The notes under the pieces were generated by a model, which saw only the letters and a list, made by a program, of their open reading frames with translations, had not been told where the DNA came from and searched no databases. Position numbers and translations under genes: made by a program. A stretch of DNA of 64,000 nucleotides from Aeromicrobium wangtongii (lineage in GTDB: Bacteria > Actinomycetota > Actinomycetes > Propionibacteriales > Nocardioidaceae), in assembly GCF_024584515.1 (NCBI RefSeq), contig NZ_CP102173.1:682001-746000 (forward strand), written 5' to 3'. This document shows positions 1 through 8,082 of the stretch, piece after piece; the stretch's first letter is position 1, and every line of letters starts with the position of its first letter.

Positions 1-372
1 ACCGAGCACCTGTGGCAGCTGAACCTTCAGCTGATCCTCGGCGTCCGGGAGGTGCTGGGCATCCGCACACCGGTGTCCATCGCGCCGCCGCCGGCCGGGA
101 CCGGCGTCACCGACCTGATCTCGGTCATGCACCAGTACAACGCGACGAGCTACCTGTCAGGCACCGAGGGCCGCGCGTACGTCGACGATGACGAGAGCTA
201 CCGCGACAGCGGCGTGCAGATCACCTGGTCGACCCACCGGCCGGTCACCGGGGACTCGATCCTGTCGGTGCTGATGGACTACGACGACCCGATGTCGGTC
301 GTGATGGCCGAGGAGCCCTGGCTCGTCCATGCGTCCCCGGCCGGACCCGTCGGCAGCCGGCGACGGGTGTGA
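1..372 (+). CDS. WbqC-like family protein, 5' end outside window
   Basis: The reading frame is open from base 1 and ends at TGA 370-372, so only the C-terminal ~123 residues are present. The visible part matches the WbqC-like family pattern: a helix with NLQLILGVREVLGI, a block ending in YLSGTEGRAYVDD (the family's Y-L-S-G-x-G-x-x-Y-L/V-D signature), and a D-S-G-V-Q-I strand. WbqC-like proteins occur in O-antigen and capsule loci; their precise reaction is not settled. The stop overlaps the next gene's GTG start (GTGA, 369-372), so it is the first visible member of the forward polysaccharide operon. The family call is by motif recall and is moderately secure. Confidence 0.7.
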   Translation, partial: TEHLWQLNLQLILGVREVLGIRTPVSIAPPPAGTGVTDLISVMHQYNATSYLSGTEGRAYVDDDESYRDSGVQITWSTHRPVTGDSILSVLMDYDDPMSVVMAEEPWLVHASPAGPVGSRRRV

Positions 373-1385
373 CGAGCCGTGGACGTCTCATGATCTTCGG
401 AGTCATCTGCGCGGTGGCGCTGACCGGCGCCGGGGCGTGCGTCGTCATCGCGGTCCAGCGGGCCGCGGCGCGCGCCGACGCCCCACCGAAGGTCACCGTC
501 ACCCCCGCCGAGGCGCTGGAGGGCGAACCGCGGGTCGTGTTCCGCAACACCGAGATCGGGTCGCGGTACGGACTGGTGTCGGTCGTGAGCCTGGCGGACC
601 CCGACGGCCCACGGGCCTTCACCGATGTCGCGTGCGACCGGGTGTACGCCGCGGCGGGGACGACCAGCTGCCTGCGGGTCAAGCGGGGACTGGCCACGAC
701 GTTCGAGGCCGTGCAGCTGGACGCCGACTGGAATCAGGTCGAGTCCTGGGGCCTGCCGGGCGTACCGAGTCGGACCCGTGTCTCGGCCGACGGCACGCTG
801 GTGGCCACGACCTCGTTCGTGACCGGCCACTCGTACATGCAGGTCGGCTTCTCGACCGCGACGGACATCCGCGAGGTCGGCGGCAAGGACCTGGGCAACC
901 TGGAGGAGTTCACGCTGGTCGTGAACGGCCGACGGGTCCGACCCGCCGACCGCAACATCTGGGGCGTCACGTTCGCCCGTGACGACAACACCTTCTACGC
1001 GACCGTGGCGACCGGTGGCACGACGTACCTGGCCCGCGGCGACCTGTCGGCGCGCACGCTGACGACGCTGCACGCGGGCGCCGAGTGCCCGTCCCTCTCG
1101 CCCGACGGCCGGCGGGTCGCCTTCAAGCACGACGTGGGCGGCTCCACCCCGCGGTGGCAGGTCGTCGTCCTGGACCTGGCATCGGGAGCGGAGACGACGC
1201 TGGACGGCGAGACGCGCAGCGTCGACGACCAGGTCGAGTGGCTCGACGACGACTCGCTGCTGTACGGGCTGCCCCGTGACGGCGAGGCCGGCGTGAGTGA
1301 CATCTGGCAGATCAAGACCACCGCCGGCGCCGCGCCCTCGATCTTCATCGAGCAGGCGTGGTCCCCGTCGATCGTGAGGAGCTGA
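369..1385 (+). CDS. membrane-anchored beta-propeller (TolB/WD40-like) protein
   Basis: A 338-residue protein starting at GTG 369, coupled by a 4-base overlap to the WbqC-like gene. Residues about 8-30 form a single hydrophobic segment (signal anchor), so the rest should sit outside the cytoplasm. The C-terminal two thirds contain repeated blade-like motifs such as CPSLSPDGRRVAFKHD and RVSADGTLVATTS, the S-P/A-D-G-x-x-V/L-A signature of TolB/WD40-like propellers. No catalytic motif is evident. In a polysaccharide operon such a protein could bind glycan or scaffold other exported proteins; that is inference. Fold confidence is good, function unknown. Confidence 0.7.
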   Translation: MTSRGRLMIFGVICAVALTGAGACVVIAVQRAAARADAPPKVTVTPAEALEGEPRVVFRNTEIGSRYGLVSVVSLADPDGPRAFTDVACDRVYAAAGTTSCLRVKRGLATTFEAVQLDADWNQVESWGLPGVPSRTRVSADGTLVATTSFVTGHSYMQVGFSTATDIREVGGKDLGNLEEFTLVVNGRRVRPADRNIWGVTFARDDNTFYATVATGGTTYLARGDLSARTLTTLHAGAECPSLSPDGRRVAFKHDVGGSTPRWQVVVLDLASGAETTLDGETRSVDDQVEWLDDDSLLYGLPRDGEAGVSDIWQIKTTAGAAPSIFIEQAWSPSIVRS

Positions 1386-1387
1386 AC

Positions 1388-2560
1388 ATGGCCACTGACC
1401 TGCAGGGCGACGGACACGACGCCGCGACGGGAGCGGACCGCATCGCTCGCGTGGAGGCCTTCGGGGCGGCGGCGCAGGTGCGCCGGCTCCTCGCAGTCGG
1501 CCGCCGGGGACTGCCACTGGGGTACGACGCCGACACCGGTCAGTTCGCCCAGACGGTGCGACGCTCGGACGGGCCGGGAGGCCGGCCCCGCCCGGAGGGG
1601 GCCAGCCTGCGTTACGCGGCCATGGCAGCACTCGGGCTGTCGCGACTGGATGCCTCGCAGCAGCGCGCCGTGCTGGGCGGGACCACGGCCGCCGAGCTGG
1701 CCCGCGCGACGGGGGTGCTCGCCCGGGAGCAGGACGATCCGGGCGCCGTCGCCCTGGCGGCCTGGGCCGTGGCCGAGACGGCGGGCACGATCGACACGGC
1801 GCTGTTCTCCCGCCTCGGCGCGACGATCTCCAGCGGCCGTCCGCTCGAGACGGTCACGGTGTCGTGGATCGTGACGGCTGCCGTCGCGGCGGGCGGGGAG
1901 CTGCTCGCGATGGGGGAGGCGATGAGTGCTCGCCTGCTGGCGGCGCAGGGCGCCGAGGGGATCTATCCGCACGTCGTGCCGGCCACCGCACAGAACCGGT
2001 GGCGCCGGCACGTCGGCTCGTTCGCCGACCAGGTCTACCCGATCCAGGCCCTCGCCAGGATGTCCCGGGCGTCGGGGGACGCAGCGCTGCTGCGGGCCGC
2101 CGATGCGACGGCATCCCGCCTCTGCGAGCTCCAGGGGCCGGACGGCCAGTGGTGGTGGCACTACGACGCCCGCACGGGGGACGTCGTGGAGCGGTATCCG
2201 GTCTACAGCGTCCACCAGCACGCGATGGCGCCCATGGTGCTGTTCGACCTGGTGGAGGCCGGCGGCACGGACCACACGTCCGAGATCGTCCGCGGGCTGC
2301 GCTGGTTGGAGGATCACCCCGAGGTGGACGAGCCGCTCGTCGCCGACGCCGCAGGGCTCATCTGGCGCAAGGCCGGCCGGCGTGAGCGGGCCAAGGCCGT
2401 GCGTCGGCTCTCCGCGGTGACCACCGCGATCCGTCCCGGGATGCACCTGCCCGGCCTGGACCGGGTATTCCCGGCCAGTCGCGTCGACCACGAGTGCCGG
2501 CCGTACGAGCTCGGATGGCTCCTGTACGCCTGGCTCCCCGCGCGGGGGGTGACGGCATGA
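1388..2560 (+). CDS. alpha-toroid-like protein of unknown function
   Basis: A 390-residue protein. ATG 1388 was chosen because GAGGAG (1377-1382) lies just upstream; an in-frame GTG at 1358 would run into the previous gene. It is rich in helical Ala/Leu segments. The C-terminal half has GPDGQWWWHYDARTGDVVERYPVYSVHQHAM, reminiscent of alpha/alpha-barrel folds such as terpene-cyclase-like or sugar-epimerase-like toroids, but no diagnostic DxDD or other catalytic motif is visible. There is no signal peptide, so it is probably cytoplasmic. Its stop overlaps the next start (ATGA, 2557-2560). Similar unassigned proteins accompany glycan loci; I cannot name its reaction. Confidence 0.6.
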   Translation: MATDLQGDGHDAATGADRIARVEAFGAAAQVRRLLAVGRRGLPLGYDADTGQFAQTVRRSDGPGGRPRPEGASLRYAAMAALGLSRLDASQQRAVLGGTTAAELARATGVLAREQDDPGAVALAAWAVAETAGTIDTALFSRLGATISSGRPLETVTVSWIVTAAVAAGGELLAMGEAMSARLLAAQGAEGIYPHVVPATAQNRWRRHVGSFADQVYPIQALARMSRASGDAALLRAADATASRLCELQGPDGQWWWHYDARTGDVVERYPVYSVHQHAMAPMVLFDLVEAGGTDHTSEIVRGLRWLEDHPEVDEPLVADAAGLIWRKAGRRERAKAVRRLSAVTTAIRPGMHLPGLDRVFPASRVDHECRPYELGWLLYAWLPARGVTA

Positions 2561-3366
2561 CCGCCCTGATCGGCCGGCACCCGCGGCGGGACCTGTTCGG
2601 CCTGCGGATCGACGCGATGACGCTCGACGCGGTCGTCGAGCTGGCCGATGTGGCGATACGGACGCGCCGGCGGCTGCTCGTGGGCGTCGTGAACGCGGCC
2701 AAGATCGTCCACCTCCGCTCGGACCCGCTGCTGAGGAGCTCGCTCCTGGAGTGTGATGTGCTGCTGGCCGACGGCCAGTCGGTCGTGTGGGCGAGCCGCC
2801 TGCTGGGGGAGCCGTTGCCCGAGCGGGTCGCCGGCATCGACCTGTTCGAGCAGCTGCTGGCCCGCGCGGACCGCGACCGCCGCTCGGTGTACCTCCTGGG
2901 CGCCACACCCAGCGTCCTGGACGCGGTCGAGACGGCCGTGGACACCCGATGGCCGGGGGCCCGGGTCGTGGGCAGCAGGGACGGCTACTTCGATGCGAGC
3001 CAGTCGGGCGAGGTCGCCGCGTCGATCGCGGCGTCCGGCGCCGACATGCTGTTCATCGCGATGCCGTCGCCGAAGAAGGAGATCTTCCTCGGGACCTACG
3101 GGGCGACGCTCGGAGTGCCGGTCATGCACGGCGTCGGTGGCTCCTTCGACGTCATCGGCGGCCTCACCAGGCGTGCCCCCGCGCGCTGGCAGCGATGGGG
3201 CCTGGAGTGGCTCTACCGCGTGCTGCAGGAGCCCGGCCGGCTCTGGCGTCGCTACCTGACCACCAACACCGCATTCATGGCGCTGCTGCTCAGAGAGCGG
3301 GTCCGCAGGACCACCCCGTACGTCCCAACCTCCACCACCGCCAAGGAAGGCACCGCACATGAATGA
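2557..3366 (+). CDS. WecG/TagA/CpsF-family glycosyltransferase
   Basis: A 269-residue enzyme starting at ATG 2557 (ATGA overlap with the gene before). Family hallmarks are visible: NAAKIV near residue 48, the LLADGQSVVWASRLLG block with its conserved Asp, LLGATPSVLDAVE, and the PSPKKEIF...GVGGSFDVIGG segment typical of TagA/WecG. The family adds ManNAc or ManNAcA to lipid-linked GlcNAc (GlcNAc-PP-undecaprenol) as the second step of glycan assembly at the inner membrane face. It is followed directly by a wecC-like dehydrogenase, which supports ManNAcA as donor sugar. It overlaps that gene by 8 bases. Confidence 0.88.
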   Translation: MTALIGRHPRRDLFGLRIDAMTLDAVVELADVAIRTRRRLLVGVVNAAKIVHLRSDPLLRSSLLECDVLLADGQSVVWASRLLGEPLPERVAGIDLFEQLLARADRDRRSVYLLGATPSVLDAVETAVDTRWPGARVVGSRDGYFDASQSGEVAASIAASGADMLFIAMPSPKKEIFLGTYGATLGVPVMHGVGGSFDVIGGLTRRAPARWQRWGLEWLYRVLQEPGRLWRRYLTTNTAFMALLLRERVRRTTPYVPTSTTAKEGTAHE

Positions 3367-4615
3367 GATCTTCGAGGGACGGGTCGCGATCATCGGCCTG
3401 GGCTACATCGGGCTGCCGACGGCGGTGGCCCTGGCGACCCGCGGCGTCGAGGTCGTCGGCGTCGACGTCAACGAGGCCACCGTGAAGGCCATCGCGAACG
3501 GGGAGGTGCCGTTCATCGAGCCGGACCTCGCGGTCGGCGTCAGCGGAGCGGTGGCGATGGGCTCGCTCACCGCCACGACGGTGACGCCCGAGGCGGATGC
3601 GTTCATCATCGCCGTCCCCACGCCGTTCCTGGACAACCACGAGGCCGACATGTCGTACGTCCGTTCGGCGGTCGAGCAGATCGCGCCGCGGCTGCGCGGT
3701 GGCGAGATCATCGTGCTGGAGTCGACCTCGCCCCCGGGCTCGACCGAGAACGTGAGCCGGTGGCTCGAGGAGCTGCGCCCCGACCTCAACCCCGCGCACG
3801 CCTCGGAGGGACTGCCCGACCTGCACGTCGCGCACTGCCCCGAGCGGGTCCTGCCGGGCAAGATCATGATCGAGATGATCACCAACGACCGGGTCGTCGG
3901 AGGGATCACCCAGGAGTGCGCACGCAAGGCCGCCTCGATCTACCGGGTCTTCTGCCTCGGCGAGATCCTGCTGACGGATGCGGCCAGCGCCGAGATGTCC
4001 AAGCTGGTCGAGAACGCCTACCGCGACGTCAACATCGCCTTCGCCAACGAGCTGTCCCTGATCAGCGAGGACCTCAACCTGGACGTCTGGGAGGTCATCA
4101 AGCTCGCCAACCACCACCCGCGCGTCAACGTCCTCACGCCCGGACCGGGCGTCGGCGGTCACTGCATCGCGGTCGATCCGTGGTTCATCGTGGGTGCGTC
4201 GCCGGACCTGACCCCCCTGATCCGGGCGGCCCGGGCGATCAACGACTCGAAACCCCACCACGTGGCCGATCAGCTGATCGTCAAGACCGCACGGTTCCGC
4301 GAACCGACGGTCGCGTGCCTCGGGCTGGCCTACAAGCCGAACATCGACGACCTGCGCGAGAGCCCTGCGGTCGCGATCGTCGACGAGATCGCCGCAGCTC
4401 TGCCCGATCTGGACATCCGGGTCGCCGAGCCCTTCATCCACGTGCTGCCGGCGGCTCTCTCGGGGCATGACAACGTGCAGCTCCAGCCGGCCACCAGCGC
4501 CATCGCCGACGCCGACATCGTGCTGCTCCTGGTCGACCACGACCACTTCAAGTCGCTCAGCCGGTCGCGTCTCGAGGGCAAGGTCGTCTACGACACCCGC
4601 GGCGTGTGGCGATAG
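3359..4615 (+). CDS. wecC: UDP-N-acetyl-D-mannosamine dehydrogenase-like (WecC type)
   Basis: A 418-residue nucleotide-sugar 6-dehydrogenase. The N-terminal Rossmann motif is GLGYIGLP (about residues 13-20), and the catalytic cysteine lies in PGPGVGGHCIAVDPWF, the WecC-type active-site block. The C-terminal domain (GLAYKPNIDDLRESPA) binds the nucleotide. It would oxidise UDP-ManNAc to UDP-ManNAcA with two NAD+. A WbpA/WbpO-like activity on UDP-GlcNAc is the main alternative, since the locus also carries Gfo/DegT/acetyltransferase genes resembling wbpB/E/D. It starts at ATG 3359, 8 bases inside the glycosyltransferase gene. Length is normal for the family. Confidence 0.9.
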   Translation: MNEIFEGRVAIIGLGYIGLPTAVALATRGVEVVGVDVNEATVKAIANGEVPFIEPDLAVGVSGAVAMGSLTATTVTPEADAFIIAVPTPFLDNHEADMSYVRSAVEQIAPRLRGGEIIVLESTSPPGSTENVSRWLEELRPDLNPAHASEGLPDLHVAHCPERVLPGKIMIEMITNDRVVGGITQECARKAASIYRVFCLGEILLTDAASAEMSKLVENAYRDVNIAFANELSLISEDLNLDVWEVIKLANHHPRVNVLTPGPGVGGHCIAVDPWFIVGASPDLTPLIRAARAINDSKPHHVADQLIVKTARFREPTVACLGLAYKPNIDDLRESPAVAIVDEIAAALPDLDIRVAEPFIHVLPAALSGHDNVQLQPATSAIADADIVLLLVDHDHFKSLSRSRLEGKVVYDTRGVWR

Positions 4616-4649
4616 GGGCCGGTCCGGCCCACCAGATGAAGGAGAACCC

Positions 4650-5303
4650 ATGAGCGCCGCCACCACCATTCGCAACCGATTCGTCGACGGTCCGGACTCC
4701 CTGGCCGAGCGCTACCGCGCCCGGCGCTGGGAGCAGCTCCGCACAGAGTTCCCGGACATCGCGGACATGACCATCGTCGACCTGGGCGGCACGGTGTCGA
4801 GCTGGCGCCGCGCGCCGGTGAGGCCGCGCAAGGTCATCGTCTTGTCATTCGAGCCCGAGGGAGCCGACGACGTCGACTGGATCGAGTCCCATCACGCCGA
4901 CGCCTGCGACCTGCCCGCACCGTTCCGCGACCTGCGCGCCGACCTGGTCTACTCCAATGCCGTCATCGAGCACGTCGGGGGAGCGGAGCGGCGGCAGCGG
5001 TTCGCGGACAGCGTGCACCGCTTGGCCGATCACCACTGGGTCCAGACGCCGTACCGCTACTTCCCGGTCGAGCCGCACTGGCTCTTTCCGGGCTTCCAGT
5101 TCCTTCCGGTCCCGGCCAGGGTCGCGGTCAGCCGCCGGTGGCGACTGGTGCACACGCCCAACAGCGACCGGCAGGCCGCGGTCGACAACGTGCTGTCGGT
5201 CGAGCTGATCGGGCTGACCGAGCTCAGGAACCTGTTTCCCACCTCACGGGTGCTCACCGAGCGCGCGGCGGGTCTGGTCAAGTCCATCATCGCGGTGCGC
5301 TGA
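4650..5303 (+). CDS. SAM-dependent methyltransferase (class I)
   Basis: A 217-residue protein. ATG 4650 is preceded by AAGGAG at 4639-4644. The glycine-rich motif I is IVDLGGTVSSW (about residues 36-46), and a post-motif segment LVYSNAVIEHVGG corresponds to the motif II/III region of class I methyltransferases. There is no membrane segment. As the last gene of the forward polysaccharide operon it may methylate a sugar nucleotide or glycan intermediate; substrate unknown. Fold call is good, target is inference. Confidence 0.75.
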   Translation: MSAATTIRNRFVDGPDSLAERYRARRWEQLRTEFPDIADMTIVDLGGTVSSWRRAPVRPRKVIVLSFEPEGADDVDWIESHHADACDLPAPFRDLRADLVYSNAVIEHVGGAERRQRFADSVHRLADHHWVQTPYRYFPVEPHWLFPGFQFLPVPARVAVSRRWRLVHTPNSDRQAAVDNVLSVELIGLTELRNLFPTSRVLTERAAGLVKSIIAVR

Positions 5304-5323
5304 GGCGACTCGAGCGGCTCAGC
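5299..5323. terminator. weak inverted repeat between convergent genes
   Basis: GCTGAG (5299-5304) and CTCAGC (5318-5323) form a 6-bp stem spanning the stop codons of the convergent methyltransferase and wecB genes. There is no T-run, so a terminator role is only a possibility. Confidence 0.25.
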
Positions 5324-6485
5324 CCTCGGTCGGGGGCGGGACGAACTCGTCGGGCCGGGGCCCGTCACCGAAGTGGTGGGCGATGGCGTCCACGATCCGC
5401 CCGGCCGCCCGCCCGTCACCGTATGGGTTCACGGCCTGGGCCATCGCCTTGTACGCCGTCTCGTCGGTCAGCAACGTCGACACGGCATCGACGATGACCT
5501 CCTCGTCGGTCCCGACGAGCCGCACCGTTCCGGCATCGACGGCTTCGGGCCTCTCGGTCGTCTCACGCAGGACCAGCACGGGTTTGCCCAGGCTGGGAGC
5601 CTCCTCCTGCACGCCTCCGCTGTCGGTCAGCATGATCGAGCAGGCGTCCATGGCGCGCGCGAAGTCCGAGTAGCCGAGCGGGTCGGTGACCACGATGTTC
5701 GCCAGGCCGGTCAGGGGAGGGAGCAGGACCTCACGCACGGCCGGGTTCAGGTGTGCGGGCAGGACGAACAACACGTCGGGGAAGCTTCTCGCGAGCCGCG
5801 CGATGGCCCGGGCCGTGCAGGCCATGGGTGCCCCCCACGACTCACGACGGTGGCTCGTGATGAGCACGGCCTTGCGGTCACCGAGGTCGAGCAGCGGTGA
5901 CAGGGCCTGGTCGTGCAGCGGCAGCCTGCGGTCGACCACGGCGAGCAGGGCGTCGATGACGGTGTTGCCGGTGACGTACACGTCCTCGGCGGCGATTCCC
6001 TCGGCTAGGAGATTGGCGCGTGACGTCGGGGTGGGAGCCAGGTGTGTCGATGCCAGCTGCGAGGCGAGGCGGCGGTTGATCTCCTCGGGGAACGGGTTGT
6101 AGCGATCGCTCGTGCGGAGACCGGCCTCGACATGGGCGACCGGCACCTGCTCGTAGAACGCCGCGAGCGCAGCCACGAAGGCTGTGGTGGTGTCTCCTTG
6201 GACGATGACCATGTCTGGCCGCTCGGCCCGGATCGTCGCCGTGAGGCCATCGAGGGCTCGTGACGTGATCTCGTGCAGCTGCTGGCGCGGTCGGATGATG
6301 TCGAGATCGTGCTGGGGCGTGATGCCGAACAGGGTGTTGACCTGGTCGAGCATCTCGCGGTGCTGGCCGGTCACCGCGACGACCGGTCGCAAGGTGCTCG
6401 AACGCTCCAGCGCGGTGACGACGGGAGCCATCTTGATGGCCTCGGGTCGGGTCCCGTAGATGACAAGGGCAGTTCGTGCGGTCAT
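5319..6485 (-). CDS. wecB: UDP-N-acetylglucosamine 2-epimerase (non-hydrolysing)
   Basis: A 388-residue enzyme interconverting UDP-GlcNAc and UDP-ManNAc. Diagnostic motifs: YGTRPEAIKMAPV at the N-terminus, TGQHREMLDQ, VQGDTTTAF, HVEAGLRT, PFPEEINR, TSHRRES and the C-terminal LTDSGGVQEEAPSLGKP block that binds UDP. Its product is the expected substrate of the wecC-like gene on the opposite strand. A WbpI-type 2,3-diacetamido-sugar epimerase is a relative that cannot be excluded. Start ATG 6485 overlaps the stop of the upstream Wzz-like gene (ATGA, 6482-6485), so the two are co-transcribed. Confidence 0.93.
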   Translation of the reverse strand: MTARTALVIYGTRPEAIKMAPVVTALERSSTLRPVVAVTGQHREMLDQVNTLFGITPQHDLDIIRPRQQLHEITSRALDGLTATIRAERPDMVIVQGDTTTAFVAALAAFYEQVPVAHVEAGLRTSDRYNPFPEEINRRLASQLASTHLAPTPTSRANLLAEGIAAEDVYVTGNTVIDALLAVVDRRLPLHDQALSPLLDLGDRKAVLITSHRRESWGAPMACTARAIARLARSFPDVLFVLPAHLNPAVREVLLPPLTGLANIVVTDPLGYSDFARAMDACSIMLTDSGGVQEEAPSLGKPVLVLRETTERPEAVDAGTVRLVGTDEEVIVDAVSTLLTDETAYKAMAQAVNPYGDGRAAGRIVDAIAHHFGDGPRPDEFVPPPTEG

Positions 6486-7180
6486 GTCGGGTCCGATCCT
6501 TGGCGCGGCTGGGTCATGGGCTGGGGCTGCAGTGCCGCGCGGCGTCGACGTGCACCGGGGACGGTCCGGTCGAAGCCGAGCGCAGCGAGTGCCGTCAGGA
6601 TCGTTCCGAGCGCCACGACGGCTGCCACGGCGCGTTTGGGTTGTCCTTCGGTGCGGACGACCGTCGCGACCGCTGGCGTCAAGGACGTCGTGATGAAGTC
6701 CTGACTGGCTGCGCCGTCGGCGGCCTGCAGATCGTGGAGAGCACGATTGATGCGCAGCACCTGTCGGTCGAGTGTCGAGCGAACCCAGGTCTTGGACGGC
6801 CCGACCACCTGGATGTCCAGCTCGGGACGATCGAAGTTGTTGGCCCACTGGCCGCCGGAGTCGGGAAGTCTGATGGAGTACCCGCGCCGAACTCCCTTCC
6901 CGGTGAGGGTCACGCCCGAGGAGGCGGTGGCCGGCTCCTCCTTGCCGTTTCGGACCATGCGGGCGACCAGACCGGTGGTGGCGATCAGACTCTCGGAGGA
7001 GTCTTTGATGGGATTGGGATTCTGGGCGCTCTGCGGGGCGAGGAAGAGCACGTCTGCCTGAGTGACGTAGACAGCGGGAACTGTCGCGACGTTCACCACC
7101 ACGGCGCCCGTCAGGAGCAGACCGGCCAGGACGATGTACCAGCGCTGGCGCAGCACCAGCAGTGCGTCGGTTGCTGTCAT
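6482..7180 (-). CDS. Wzz-like polysaccharide chain-length protein, no kinase domain
   Basis: A 232-residue protein with the Wzz/chain-length-determinant layout: N-terminal transmembrane helix (about 14-40, RWYIVLAGLLLTGAVVV), a periplasm-facing middle domain, and a second helix near 181-203. There is no Walker A or tyrosine cluster, so it lacks the BY-kinase domain fused in many Gram-positive homologues. AGGAGACCC on the reverse strand just upstream of ATG 7180 is the ribosome binding site. It precedes wecB with a 4-base overlap and is divergent from a second Wzz-like gene. It probably sets polymer length together with that partner. Confidence 0.7.
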   Translation of the reverse strand: MTATDALLVLRQRWYIVLAGLLLTGAVVVNVATVPAVYVTQADVLFLAPQSAQNPNPIKDSSESLIATTGLVARMVRNGKEEPATASSGVTLTGKGVRRGYSIRLPDSGGQWANNFDRPELDIQVVGPSKTWVRSTLDRQVLRINRALHDLQAADGAASQDFITTSLTPAVATVVRTEGQPKRAVAAVVALGTILTALAALGFDRTVPGARRRRAALQPQPMTQPRQGSDPT

Positions 7181-7326
7181 CGGGTCTCCTCGTCGGTCTT
7201 CATCGTGGCAGCACGACCGATCAACATGGGAGCGAATCCAGAGCTCGAGCGGGCGATTTCGCGAATAATTGACGTTCCCGACCTAGCCTGCTCACGCATC
7301 CTCAGGGAAGGGAGTGTGACTCCTTT
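7181..7326. promoter_or_regulatory. divergent promoter region of the two Wzz-like genes
   Basis: A 146-bp intergenic region of noticeably higher A+T than its surroundings. It holds the palindrome TTCGCGAA (7258-7265) and a TTGACG hexamer (7269-7274) that could be a -35 for the forward gene, but no convincing -10 is placed for it. Promoters for both directions must lie here or nearby. Confidence 0.4.
7311..7323 (+). promoter_or_regulatory. hairpin covering the Shine-Dalgarno of the forward Wzz-like gene
   Basis: GGAGT (7311-7315) and ACTCC (7319-7323) are perfect complements around a GTG loop. The left arm is the purine-rich ribosome binding site of the gene starting at 7327, so folding would hide it. 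Confidence 0.35.
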
Positions 7327-8082
7327 ATGTACATGCGCGACTTGTGGGCCAGCGTGGCTCGTCGATGGATCCTTGCGCTGTTCTGTGTGGCGGCGACAGC
7401 CTGCTTCGCGCTGTTTGTGGCCTCGCAATCCCCGCCGCCCTACGAGTCGAGCGCTGACGTTGTGCTGGTGCCGCCCAGGAGCACCGAGGATCCGACCGCC
7501 AACCGATACCTGTCGTTGAGCGGCCTACGACAGGCGGTGGACGTGCTGACTCGATCGTTGGGATCGGACGCCACGATCGCCAAGATCCGGCGCGCGGCTC
7601 CCCACGGGACCTATGAGGCGACCGCCGACTTCACCACGAGTGCGCCGATCCTCATCGTCACCGTGACCGCGCCGACCAGCCGGCAGACGCAGCAGCTGCT
7701 GGACGCTGTGGTCGCCCAGGTGCCGATCAGCCTGCATGATCTGCAGCAGTCCCTGGAGATCGCGGAGAAGAGCCTGATCACGCCCCAGATCGTCGCGCAG
7801 GACGACAAGCCGCGCGCGGTCACGGCGACGCGAGTACGGGCAGTGGGCGCGAGCGTCGCGTTGGCGTTGCTGCTGAGCGCCGTGACCATCGCCGCGGTCG
7901 ACAACGTGCTACTGCGGCGTGGACACGGCGGGAGACGCTCGCGCCAGGCCGAGGCCGCCGAGGGAATCCCCGATCTTCACCTGACCAACCCGTCGGCGTT
8001 CGAGTTCGAGTGGCCGGTCCGAGAGACCGTGCGCCCGGGGCCGGCGAACACCCGTGATGTCCCGGTCGAGAACAGCCGCTGA
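7327..8082 (+). CDS. Wzz-like polysaccharide chain-length protein, no kinase domain
   Basis: A 251-residue protein with the same plan as its divergent neighbour: transmembrane helix at about 13-34 (RWILALFCVAATACFALFV), an exported middle domain with PPYESSADVVLVPP (Wzz-type first strand), and a second helix at about 172-196. There is no kinase or Walker motif. ATG 7327 is used; an in-frame ATG at 7333 is possible. AAGGGAG (7308-7314) is a slightly distant ribosome binding site. The 3' end overlaps the polymerase gene by about 26 bases. Two separate half-size Wzz proteins flanking one promoter region is uncommon. Confidence 0.7.
   Translation: MYMRDLWASVARRWILALFCVAATACFALFVASQSPPPYESSADVVLVPPRSTEDPTANRYLSLSGLRQAVDVLTRSLGSDATIAKIRRAAPHGTYEATADFTTSAPILIVTVTAPTSRQTQQLLDAVVAQVPISLHDLQQSLEIAEKSLITPQIVAQDDKPRAVTATRVRAVGASVALALLLSAVTIAAVDNVLLRRGHGGRRSRQAEAAEGIPDLHLTNPSAFEFEWPVRETVRPGPANTRDVPVENSR

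Noticed and set aside
995..2908. A 637-codon reverse frame across three polysaccharide genes
   Set aside because: Low-complexity Arg/Pro-rich shadow crossing several forward genes with coupled starts.
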